In this document: positions 1-5,716 of the stretch, one piece after another
Layout of the letters: the number at the start of each line of letters is the position of its first letter
Position numbering within the stretch: the first letter of the stretch is position 1
Position numbers and translations under genes: made by a program
DNA from: VBDM01 sp035317085
GTDB lineage: Bacteria; Pseudomonadota; Gammaproteobacteria; Burkholderiales; SG8-39
DNA: 10,811 nucleotides
Assembly: GCA_035317085.1 (NCBI GenBank)
Contig: DATHHS010000045.1
Location: 1-10,811, forward strand
Reading direction: 5' to 3'
The notes under the pieces: generated by a model
The model's input: only the letters and a program-made list of their open reading frames with translations
What the model was told of the DNA's origin: nothing
Databases searched by the model: none

Positions 1-6
1 CGCGAC

Positions 7-792
7 CTATTCGACCAGGTGCAAGGCCATGGGCTTAGCGATGCCGAATCCTTGAGCGAAGTTGACGCCGATCTTGCGCAGAACCGGCAGGGTTTCGGTT
101 TCTTCCACGAATTCAGCGATGGTTTGCATGCCGAGCTTCTGGCAGCAGGTGTTGAGCTCCAGCAGTTTCGACAAGGCCTCCGGATTTTTATGGATGTTCC
201 GGACGACGCTTCCCGAAAGCTTGACCAGCTGCACGCCGGCGTCCTTATAGCCACGGGCGACCACTTCGACACTTGAAAACCCCGAGACCGCGATGGCGCA
301 CCCCAGCGTCTTCAGGCGGCCGATCGTCTGCTTCGCCTCGTCGGGAAACCTGGCCATCTGCTGCGCCGTCATCTCGAAGCACAGCTTGTTGGGCGGGACT
401 TTCGTCGCCTTGAGCTGATCGCGCACCTGTCCCGCGAAGTCCTTGTCGCGAACCGTGTCGTCGGCGAGATTGAGGTTGAAGCGCGGGATCTGCCAGTTGG
501 GCTGGGCGCCCTGCTTTTCGGTCGCCCACTTGAGAACCTCGCGCACCACCCACCGGTCCAGCAGCGCCGTCAGATGGTTCGCTTCGAGGACCGGGAAAAA
601 AGAGCCCGGCGGCGCCAGCATGTCCTCCTCTTCGCGAAAGCGTACGAAGATCTCGAGATGCTTGTAATCCACCTTCGCCGACTCGACCGGCACGATCGGC
701 TGGCAAAACAGCGTGAACGAACCTTTTTTCAGCGCTTCGGTGAAGTGCCCGGCGGTCCGGAACCGCGCTTCGATTTCGGTGGCTTTGGACAT
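7..792 (-). CDS. Degenerate EAL-domain protein, probably catalytically inactive
   Basis: The product is 261 aa, cytoplasmic, with no signal peptide or membrane segment, and is a single EAL domain from end to end. Active EAL proteins hydrolyse cyclic-di-GMP. Here the EAL position reads LEIFVR (E47), followed by FNLNLA (N106), CFEMT (E140), VKLSG (K191), IAEFVE (E227) and QGFG (Q247). The metal-binding Asp pair of the DDFG motif is replaced by Ser170-Gly171, and the second Glu of the usual E-x-T-E motif is Ala143. Hydrolysis is therefore unlikely, and a binding or protein-interaction role is more plausible. I chose the ATG at 792 because EAL homology begins right after it, although the frame stays open far upstream through the preceding gene. 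The start lies 14 bases after the ThDP enzyme's stop with only a weak Shine-Dalgarno, so it is probably translated by coupling as the last gene of the operon. Domain assignment is confident; the function is not known. Confidence 0.88.
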   Translation of the reverse strand: MSKATEIEARFRTAGHFTEALKKGSFTLFCQPIVPVESAKVDYKHLEIFVRFREEEDMLAPPGSFFPVLEANHLTALLDRWVVREVLKWATEKQGAQPNWQIPRFNLNLADDTVRDKDFAGQVRDQLKATKVPPNKLCFEMTAQQMARFPDEAKQTIGRLKTLGCAIAVSGFSSVEVVARGYKDAGVQLVKLSGSVVRNIHKNPEALSKLLELNTCCQKLGMQTIAEFVEETETLPVLRKIGVNFAQGFGIAKPMALHLVE

Positions 793-806
793 TTTGGCGT
801 TTCGAT

Positions 807-2726
807 CTAGACTTTCCGGGTGCGCTCGCGCGCGATGCTGATCGGCGGGATCCAGGGCTTGTCCGCCCAGGCGACGCCCATGCGCGCCACCTGCGCGTCG
901 ATCAGATAAGGCCTGCCTTCCACCGTCGCCTTCCGCGCGCGTGCGAGCGCCGCCCGCAGTTGCTCGGGCGACTCGGCGACTTCGGCCTCCACCCCGAAAC
1001 CCTTCGCGATGTACGCCATGTTCATATCGGGGCTGCCCAGGTAGTCGTGCACGAATTGCCCATTCTGCACCATCTTGCCTCCAGCGACCTTCTCGATCAC
1101 GCGGCTGTGCGGGCCGCTGTAGGCGTGATTGTTGTAGACGACGGTGATGACCGGCAGCTCCAGGCGCGCCATGTTCCACAGCGCGGTGGGTCCGAACACG
1201 AACGATCCGTCGCCAACCAGGCAGATCACCTGCCGGTTCGGGCGCGCGAGCTTCACGCCCGCGGCCGTGCCCACTCCCGAGCCGAGGTGCGCACCGTAGT
1301 AGAAGAAGAGCTCGCGCCCTCCCATCGGGTTGAAGTCGAATCCGTGCAGCACCACCGAACCGGCTTCGTGGACGATGATCGCGTCGCGGTCGGCGAACTG
1401 GGCGATCTCCGAAGTCACGCGATCGGCGAGCATCGGGCTGCGGTTCCATTCGGGGTTCTTCGCCACCAGGGCGCGCAGCGTCTTCGCGCGCTCGCTGAAG
1501 CGCCGTACCTCCTGCGCACGCTCCTCGGCCTTCTTGCGGATCGCCGGCGTTATAAGGCCTTCGACCGCGGCGGTCAGGTCGTCCAGGCCGTGGGCGACAT
1601 CGGCGACCAGCGGCACTTCGGTGTTCATCACGTTGCCCATGCTCCAGCTGTCGTTGCGCATGTCGATGAACTTCGCCTCCCGTCCCACGATCGGCTGCGG
1701 GCTGTTGTGCTGTAATTTGTTGCCGACGTTGATGACGACGTCCGGGTTCTTCGGAAAATCGAGCGATGCGATCCGCGTCGCCGGCGGGCCGCCGACCCAC
1801 AAGGGGTGCGTCTCGGGGAAGTTCGCGTAGATCTGGCGCACCAGGGTGACAGGCATGCCGAGAAGCTCGGCGAGCTTCACCGCCTTGGGCACGGCCTTGG
1901 CGCGATAGACTTCGTCGCCGACGATCATGAGCGGCATCCTGGCTTCGACCAGCAGCTTCGCCGCGCGCTCGACTTCCGCGGGATTGGGACGCACGCGCAT
2001 GCGCGGATCGACCTTGTCCTGGGTGACGATCTCGGCGTAGGTCTTCTCGTCGTTCAGGTCCGAATGCCAGGAAACGTAGGTCGGGCCGTAAGGCGGCGTC
2101 CACGCGGCCTTGAAGCCGCGGCGCACCGTCTCCGGGATCATGTCCGCCCGGCGCGCGAGCCAGGAGTACTTGGTCATCGGCTGGACGATCTGCTCCTGGT
2201 TGGGGACTTCCTCGAAACCGTCGCGCCCGGCGCGGCGGCTCTGGTCGGTGCGGTAGCTGTAGAAGACGAGCGGCGTCTGTTCCTTGTAGGCGTTGAACAT
2301 CTGCCCCATGGCGTTGACCAGGCCCACCACCGCCGCCTGCATCACGATGGCCGGCTCGCCGGACGCCTTTACGTAGCCGGCGGCCATGGCGGCACCGGGT
2401 CCTTCGTGCGGTGTGAGGATGTACTTGAGCTGCGGGCGGTCGACGAGCGCCTCATAGAACTGCGCGTCTTCGCTCGCCGAATTGCCGAAGACGTACTTCA
2501 CCCCCGAGGCGATCAGCTGCTCGGCGAAGCACTCGCCGCCCGTTCCCTCGACCATCTTGACTGCTTCGGGCGCGACGCGATCCGTTCCTTGAGCGTGGGC
2601 GATCGGCACGAGCGATTCGAGAATCGCCTGCGCAGAAGCGAGCGAAACGCCCGCCGTGGTCAGGCCTTTTAAAAACCCGCGCCTTGAAATCGAGCGCGAC
2701 AGATAACGCGCGACCAGTTCCCTCAT
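807..2726 (-). CDS. Tat-exported thiamine diphosphate-dependent enzyme (benzoylformate decarboxylase/acetolactate synthase-like)
   Basis: The product is 639 aa. The N-terminus has a twin-arginine signal (SRRGFLK, R15-R16), a hydrophobic stretch and an AHA|Q cleavage site after residue 45, so the mature enzyme should be periplasmic, exported folded with its cofactor. The rest is a complete three-domain ThDP enzyme. The N-terminal pyrimidine-binding domain (about 62-230) carries GNSAS and the activating glutamate E108 in PHEGPGAA. The central domain (about 245-395) contains FPETHPLWVG. The C-terminal domain (about 430-620) has the Mg-ThDP motif GDG (505-507) to NN (532-533). Family members decarboxylate 2-oxoacids or join aldehydes; the layout resembles benzoylformate decarboxylase, but Gln130 stands where that enzyme has His70, so the substrate is open. 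A strong GAAGAAGGA ribosome site precedes the ATG. It follows two cytochrome genes and a quinoprotein gene on the same strand and is followed at once by the EAL gene. Fold and export signal are clear; the reaction is an inference. Confidence 0.92.
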   Translation of the reverse strand: MRELVARYLSRSISRRGFLKGLTTAGVSLASAQAILESLVPIAHAQGTDRVAPEAVKMVEGTGGECFAEQLIASGVKYVFGNSASEDAQFYEALVDRPQLKYILTPHEGPGAAMAAGYVKASGEPAIVMQAAVVGLVNAMGQMFNAYKEQTPLVFYSYRTDQSRRAGRDGFEEVPNQEQIVQPMTKYSWLARRADMIPETVRRGFKAAWTPPYGPTYVSWHSDLNDEKTYAEIVTQDKVDPRMRVRPNPAEVERAAKLLVEARMPLMIVGDEVYRAKAVPKAVKLAELLGMPVTLVRQIYANFPETHPLWVGGPPATRIASLDFPKNPDVVINVGNKLQHNSPQPIVGREAKFIDMRNDSWSMGNVMNTEVPLVADVAHGLDDLTAAVEGLITPAIRKKAEERAQEVRRFSERAKTLRALVAKNPEWNRSPMLADRVTSEIAQFADRDAIIVHEAGSVVLHGFDFNPMGGRELFFYYGAHLGSGVGTAAGVKLARPNRQVICLVGDGSFVFGPTALWNMARLELPVITVVYNNHAYSGPHSRVIEKVAGGKMVQNGQFVHDYLGSPDMNMAYIAKGFGVEAEVAESPEQLRAALARARKATVEGRPYLIDAQVARMGVAWADKPWIPPISIARERTRKV

Positions 2727-2773
2727 GATGTCCTTCTTCCATGAGCTTTACCGGACATCGTGACGCGCGTAAC

Positions 2774-2803
2774 CCACGACGTCGCCATCCACGATGTCGT
2801 CAT
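2774..2803. repeat. 15-bp imperfect tandem duplication beside the REP pair
   Basis: Two adjacent 15-base units, at 2774-2788 and 2789-2803, differ at two positions. The shared pattern is CCACGAYGTCGYCAT. The second unit runs into the left arm of the REP pair, so it may be a leftover of the repeat's insertion or slippage at its edge. It lies in the non-coding gap between the mono-heme cytochrome stop and the ThDP enzyme start. No function can be assigned. Confidence 0.6.
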
Positions 2804-2871
2804 TCCCGCGCAAGCGGGAATCCAGCGATGTACGATGAGAGTCACTGGGTCCCCGCCTTCGCGGGGACGAC
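2796..2871. repeat. REPIN-like element: two REP hairpins in inverted orientation
   Basis: Two GC-rich hairpins face each other. The left one has arms TTCCCGC (2803-2809) and GCGGGAA (2814-2820) around a GCAA loop. The right one has arms GTCCCCGC (2849-2856) and GCGGGGAC (2861-2868) around CTTC. The ends are mutual inverted repeats (GTCGTC at 2796-2801, GACGAC at 2866-2871), and CCAG/CTGG sits inside each hairpin, leaving a spacer of roughly 20 bases. This is the architecture of REP pairs (REPINs), which are moved in trans by RAYT transposases; no such transposase is in the window. The right half lies inside the 3' end of the mono-heme cytochrome gene, and the left half falls in the gap before the ThDP gene. 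As RNA, the hairpins could stabilise or attenuate the operon transcript. Confidence 0.85.
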
Positions 2872-3180
2872 GGCAACTGGCCGGACCGCCTGCCTTCCGT
2901 AAGTCGCTGCGAGATAGCCGGCCATCGTCTTCACCTCGTCCTCGGTCCACAGTGCGCCGCGCCCGACCATGCGGTAGAGCGTGCTCTCCCAACCTCTGCG
3001 ATCCTGCCGGTGATCCTGCCACATCGTCGGGGCGTGACACTGAAAGCATTTTCCGACGAGCACTTCCTTTCCGGGAGCGTCGGGGAACCCGGCCGGCGCG
3101 GCGCGCTGCGCCTGCGCCGCCAACGGCAGTAGCAGGCCGCAGAGAAAAACCGCGAGGACGGATTTACGAGAAAACCGCAT
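2842..3180 (-). CDS. Small periplasmic mono-heme cytochrome c
   Basis: The product is 112 aa. It has a Sec signal peptide (basic MRFSRK, hydrophobic core, AQA|Q cleavage after residue 24) and a mature domain of about 85 residues with one heme-attachment site CFQCH (45-49). Met71 in LYRMVGRGALW and Met86 in the closing helix are candidate axial ligands. Small class I cytochromes of this form pass electrons from periplasmic dehydrogenases to the respiratory chain. The ATG has a perfect AGGAGG ribosome site seven bases upstream and its own promoter-like sequence. The last nine residues (VVPAKAGTQ) are encoded by the right half of a REP pair, and the stop codon lies in that element's spacer, so the natural C-terminus has been rewritten after the final heme-fold helix. 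The cytochrome fold itself looks complete. Likely electron acceptor for the quinoprotein and/or partner of the ThDP enzyme; the exact partner is an inference. Confidence 0.9.
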   Translation of the reverse strand: MRFSRKSVLAVFLCGLLLPLAAQAQRAAPAGFPDAPGKEVLVGKCFQCHAPTMWQDHRQDRRGWESTLYRMVGRGALWTEDEVKTMAGYLAATYGRQAVRPVAVVPAKAGTQ

Positions 3181-3187
3181 CGGACAG

Positions 3188-3193
3188 CCTCCT
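3188..3193 (-). promoter_or_regulatory. Strong ribosome binding site of the mono-heme cytochrome
   Basis: Read on the minus strand this is AGGAGG, a full match to the anti-Shine-Dalgarno, seven bases before the ATG at 3180. It fixes the start codon and is the best ribosome site in the leftward operon. Confidence 0.8.
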
Positions 3194-3206
3194 AGTCGTT
3201 GCCGGC

Positions 3207-3236
3207 ACGATAAGCCGGGCTTCGCGCGGGTGTCAA
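3207..3236 (-). promoter_or_regulatory. Internal sigma70-like promoter ahead of the mono-heme cytochrome
   Basis: On the minus strand there is a perfect -35 box TTGACA (3236-3231), an 18-base spacer and a -10 box TATCGT (3212-3207, four of six matches). Transcription would start near 3200, giving a leader of about 20 bases that holds the AGGAGG ribosome site. It lies in the 100-base gap between the c4-like cytochrome and the mono-heme cytochrome. It could let the cytochrome, ThDP enzyme and EAL genes be transcribed separately from the quinoprotein. This is prediction from consensus only. Confidence 0.5.
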
Positions 3237-3280
3237 TCTTTGGCAGATGCCGGCACGCTTCGCGCGCGGTTTTCCGACTC

Positions 3281-3865
3281 CTAGTCCAGGCTCGAGATGT
3301 AATGCGCGAGATCCTCGATGTCCCGCTCGGTGATGGTCTGGGCGACGCTGGTCATGCTGCCGGCGTCGTTGGTGCGCGTGCGCGCCTTGAAGGCTTTGAG
3401 CTGCTTGATTACGTACTCGGGGTGCTGGCCCGCGACGCGGGGGATCTCGTTCTGGCCCTTCATGCCTCCCAGGTGGCACATGGTGCACAGGACTTCGTCG
3501 GCCTTCTTCTTCCCGCGGGCGACGCGCGCCGCGTCCGGCCGGAACGCAAGCGGCTTGGGCTTCTGGGCGGCGAAGTAGTCGGCGAGATCGAGCATATCCT
3601 CGCGCGAGAGCTTCGCGACGAACGGCGCCATCGCCGGCTCGCTCCGCCGGCCCTCCTGGAAGTCCTTCAGCTCGAGGTAAAGGTAGCGGGCTGTCTGGCC
3701 GGCGAGGACCGGGAACTGGCTGCTCGCCGAATTGCCGTCCGCGCCGTGGCAGGCCGCGCACGGCCCGGCCTTGCTCTTCCCCGCCGCAGGATCGGCGTGC
3801 GCGGTGTGCAAGAGAACCAGGAGAGACAAAAAGGCCGCCCCGCGGGCGGCCTTTCGAGCGTGCAT
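3281..3865 (-). CDS. Di-heme cytochrome c4-like protein
   Basis: The product is 194 aa, exported by a Sec signal (AHA|D cleavage after residue 24). Two similar halves each carry one heme site: CAACH (36-40) with Met79 in EPAMAPF as likely axial ligand, and CTMCH (127-131) with Met171 in GSMTSVA. Length and the tandem two-heme layout fit the cytochrome c4 family, periplasmic carriers that deliver electrons to terminal oxidases. The ATG follows the TGA of the upstream PQQ dehydrogenase after only three bases and has no clear Shine-Dalgarno of its own, so the two proteins are probably translationally coupled and made together. This makes it the prime candidate electron acceptor for that heme-free quinoprotein, in the role that XoxG or MxaG plays in methanol oxidation, although it is not recognisably XoxG. 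Confidence 0.92.
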   Translation of the reverse strand: MHARKAARGAAFLSLLVLLHTAHADPAAGKSKAGPCAACHGADGNSASSQFPVLAGQTARYLYLELKDFQEGRRSEPAMAPFVAKLSREDMLDLADYFAAQKPKPLAFRPDAARVARGKKKADEVLCTMCHLGGMKGQNEIPRVAGQHPEYVIKQLKAFKARTRTNDAGSMTSVAQTITERDIEDLAHYISSLD

Positions 3866-3868
3866 GCG

Positions 3869-5602
3869 TCAGGGCAGCGTGAATACGATAACGCTGTTGC
3901 CGCGCTTGAAGTCGATCTGCGTATTGCCGCCCGCGGCGACGGCGACGTACTGTTTGCCCTTCACCGTGTAGGACACCGGAGGCGCGTTGACGCCGGCTCC
4001 CGCCTGGTACTGCCACAGCAGGTTTCCGGTGGTCGCGTCCAGCGCCTTAAAAAACCCGTTGCCCTCGCCGAAGAACACCAGACCGCCGGCGGTGGCGAGC
4101 GCGCCGCCGATCAGGGGCTGCTCGGTGTCGTACTTCCACGCGACCTTGCCCGTGTCGATGTTGACCGCCGAGAGCCGCCCCCACTGCTTCTCGCTCGCAA
4201 TGGTCTTGAACGCGCCGCCGAGCCACAGCTTGCTGCCGCCCGGATAGTTCGCGGCTTCGACGTGATAAGTCATCGGCTGATGCAGGTTGAGCGCGTAGGC
4301 GAGGCGCGTCTTCGGGCTGAAGGCCATCGGCGACCACTCGACCCCGCCGTTCGCGCCCGGCAGCATGCGCGCGCCTTGCGCGGTCGGCTGCACCCACATG
4401 TTTTCCTGCGGGATCATCGCTTCTGAAAAGCGGATCAGCTTGCCGGTGCCGCGATCGTGCACATAGATATGGCCGGTCTTTCCGCCGTGGATCACGACGT
4501 CGACCATCTTCCCGTCCGCGTCCTTGGCCTGCGTCAGGATCGGCGGGCTGACCGCGTCGAGATCCCATACGTCGTGCGCGATGTACTGGAAGTGCCATTT
4601 GTATTTGCCGGTGTTCAGGTCGACGGCGACCATCGAATCGGTGTAGAGGTTGTCGCCGGGGCGCTCCGCGCCGTACAGGTCGGGCGAGGGATTGCCGGCC
4701 ACGAAAAACACTGTCTTGGTCTTGCGGTCGATCGCGGGCGTCATCCATACGCCGCCGCCGAGGGTCTGGTAGAAGGCGCCGCCCTTTCCGGCGAGCTGCT
4801 TCTTCTCCGCTGCAATGTTCCGCTTCATGTTGCGGCCGGTGGCGTCGTTCTCCGCCCATACGCCTTCGTGCCCCTTGTCGGGAATCGTATAGAACGTCCA
4901 CAGGAGCTTGCCGCTCTTCGCGTCGAACGCCTTGAGAAAGCCGCGGATGCCGTACTCGCCGCCGTTGGTGCCGATCAGCACCTTGCCCTCTACCACGGTC
5001 GGTGCCATGGTTTCCGAGTAGCCCTTCTCCGGATCGGCGATCTGGACTTCCCAGGCGACCTTGCCGGTCTTGGCGTCCAGCGCCACCAGCTTGGCGTCGA
5101 GCGTGCCCATGTAGAGCATGCCCTCGTAGGCGGCCACGCCGCGATTGTTCGGGCCGCAGCAGAACGTGGTGATCGGCCCCATCTTGTGCTTGTAGTGCCA
5201 GAACTCGCGTCCGGTCACCGCGTCGATCGCGTAGACGTGGTTGAACGAAGTGGTGAGGAACATCACTCCGTTCACCACCAGCGGCGAGGTTTCCATCGAC
5301 TCGAGCACCGCGGTCTGGAAGATGAACGCGGGCTTGAGCTTGTCCACGTTACCCGCGCCGATCTGCGTCGCAGGGTAGTAACGGGTCTGCTCGTAATTGC
5401 TGTTCGGATGCAGATGATTCATGCCGTCGCTGGCGGACGCATCGAGCATCGCCTGGGTCACCGGTACGAGCGAGGGCGACATCGGCGCTCCGGTGGTGGT
5501 GGCGCCGCCCTTGACCTCCTGCGCCTGAACCGCGGTCAATACAAGCGAACTGAGAGCTGCGACAATGAAGAAACGAAGACGGGTGCTGTGCGAAGCATGC
5601 AT
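3869..5602 (-). CDS. PQQ-dependent alcohol dehydrogenase, probably lanthanide type (quinoprotein 1)
   Basis: The product is 577 aa and periplasmic. It has a Sec signal with VQA|Q cleavage after residue 27, then an eight-bladed propeller recognisable from tryptophan-docking repeats such as AIDAVTGREFW (125-135), ALDAKTGKVAW (174-184), AFDAKSGKLLW (225-235) and ALDATTGNLLW (520-530). Active-site marks of the methanol/ethanol dehydrogenase family are present: vicinal Cys148-Cys149, metal ligands Glu216 (GGEYGIRG) and Asn304 (AGNPSP), catalytic base Asp347 and, two residues on, Asp349 (WDLDA), the extra ligand typical of lanthanide enzymes. There is no CxxCH, so it needs an external cytochrome; the c4-like gene starts three bases after its stop. 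The ATG at 5602 is preferred over one 105 bases upstream because it has an AAGGGGG ribosome site and begins a proper signal peptide. Substrate is not determinable; a primary alcohol or aldehyde is the family default. Confidence 0.94.
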   Translation of the reverse strand: MHASHSTRLRFFIVAALSSLVLTAVQAQEVKGGATTTGAPMSPSLVPVTQAMLDASASDGMNHLHPNSNYEQTRYYPATQIGAGNVDKLKPAFIFQTAVLESMETSPLVVNGVMFLTTSFNHVYAIDAVTGREFWHYKHKMGPITTFCCGPNNRGVAAYEGMLYMGTLDAKLVALDAKTGKVAWEVQIADPEKGYSETMAPTVVEGKVLIGTNGGEYGIRGFLKAFDAKSGKLLWTFYTIPDKGHEGVWAENDATGRNMKRNIAAEKKQLAGKGGAFYQTLGGGVWMTPAIDRKTKTVFFVAGNPSPDLYGAERPGDNLYTDSMVAVDLNTGKYKWHFQYIAHDVWDLDAVSPPILTQAKDADGKMVDVVIHGGKTGHIYVHDRGTGKLIRFSEAMIPQENMWVQPTAQGARMLPGANGGVEWSPMAFSPKTRLAYALNLHQPMTYHVEAANYPGGSKLWLGGAFKTIASEKQWGRLSAVNIDTGKVAWKYDTEQPLIGGALATAGGLVFFGEGNGFFKALDATTGNLLWQYQAGAGVNAPPVSYTVKGKQYVAVAAGGNTQIDFKRGNSVIVFTLP

Positions 5603-5606
5603 GGAA

Positions 5607-5613
5607 TCCCCCT
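5607..5613 (-). promoter_or_regulatory. Ribosome binding site deciding the start of quinoprotein 1
   Basis: On the minus strand, an AAGGGGG-type Shine-Dalgarno lies about five bases before the ATG at 5602. It supports this start over the longer frame beginning at 5707, whose N-terminus would bury the signal peptide. Confidence 0.7.
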
Positions 5614-5677
5614 TGGTCGACCGTCGATTGCCGTTCACGCTCGGGTTTGGACTACCGAAACGGGTGCGCGGCACGAT

Positions 5678-5683
5678 TACTAT
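5678..5683 (+). promoter_or_regulatory. Possible -10 box for the ankyrin gene
   Basis: TACTAT on the plus strand matches the -10 consensus at four of six positions and would start transcription about 27 bases before the ankyrin ATG. It overlaps the -10 of the divergent minus-strand promoter through the palindrome CTATAG. No good -35 is seen at 16-18 bases, so this is tentative. Confidence 0.25.
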
Positions 5684-5707
5684 AGAAACAATGTCGCGAT
5701 CCGGCAA
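5679..5707 (-). promoter_or_regulatory. Sigma70-like promoter of the leftward quinoprotein operon
   Basis: On the minus strand the -35 box is TTGCCG (5707-5702, four of six), the spacer is exactly 17 bases and the -10 box is TATAGT (5684-5679, five of six). Transcription would begin near 5672 and leave a leader of about 70 bases before the quinoprotein start. The promoter lies in the 114-base divergent gap shared with the ankyrin gene, and its -35 sits within 10 bases of the ankyrin start codon. Not experimentally shown. Confidence 0.6.
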
Positions 5708-5716
5708 GGCGGAATT

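Noticed and set aside
793..2103. Upstream extension of the EAL frame, giving a 698-residue open frame on the minus strand
   Set aside because: This part lies entirely inside the ThDP enzyme gene in another frame; its translation is Arg/Ala-rich with no domain, and EAL homology starts only at the ATG at 792.
1806..2672. 288-codon plus-strand open frame
   Set aside because: It is antisense to the ThDP enzyme; rich in Arg, His, Leu and Val with no domain signal.
2796..2871. CRISPR array or Rho-independent terminator at the double hairpin
   Set aside because: There are only two units, in inverted rather than direct orientation, with no T-run; the layout fits a REP pair.
3869..5602. Assignment of quinoprotein 1 as XoxF methanol dehydrogenase
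   Set aside because: It shares the active-site pattern, but XoxG/XoxJ partners are absent and the sequence around the active site (AHDVWDLDAVSPP) differs from the XoxF HDEWDYDG motif, so the gene symbol is withheld.
4457..5716. Plus-strand open frame running into the ankyrin gene, suggesting a much longer ankyrin protein
   Set aside because: It is antisense to quinoprotein 1 and has no recognisable domain. A ribosome site and signal peptide place the ankyrin start at 5717.
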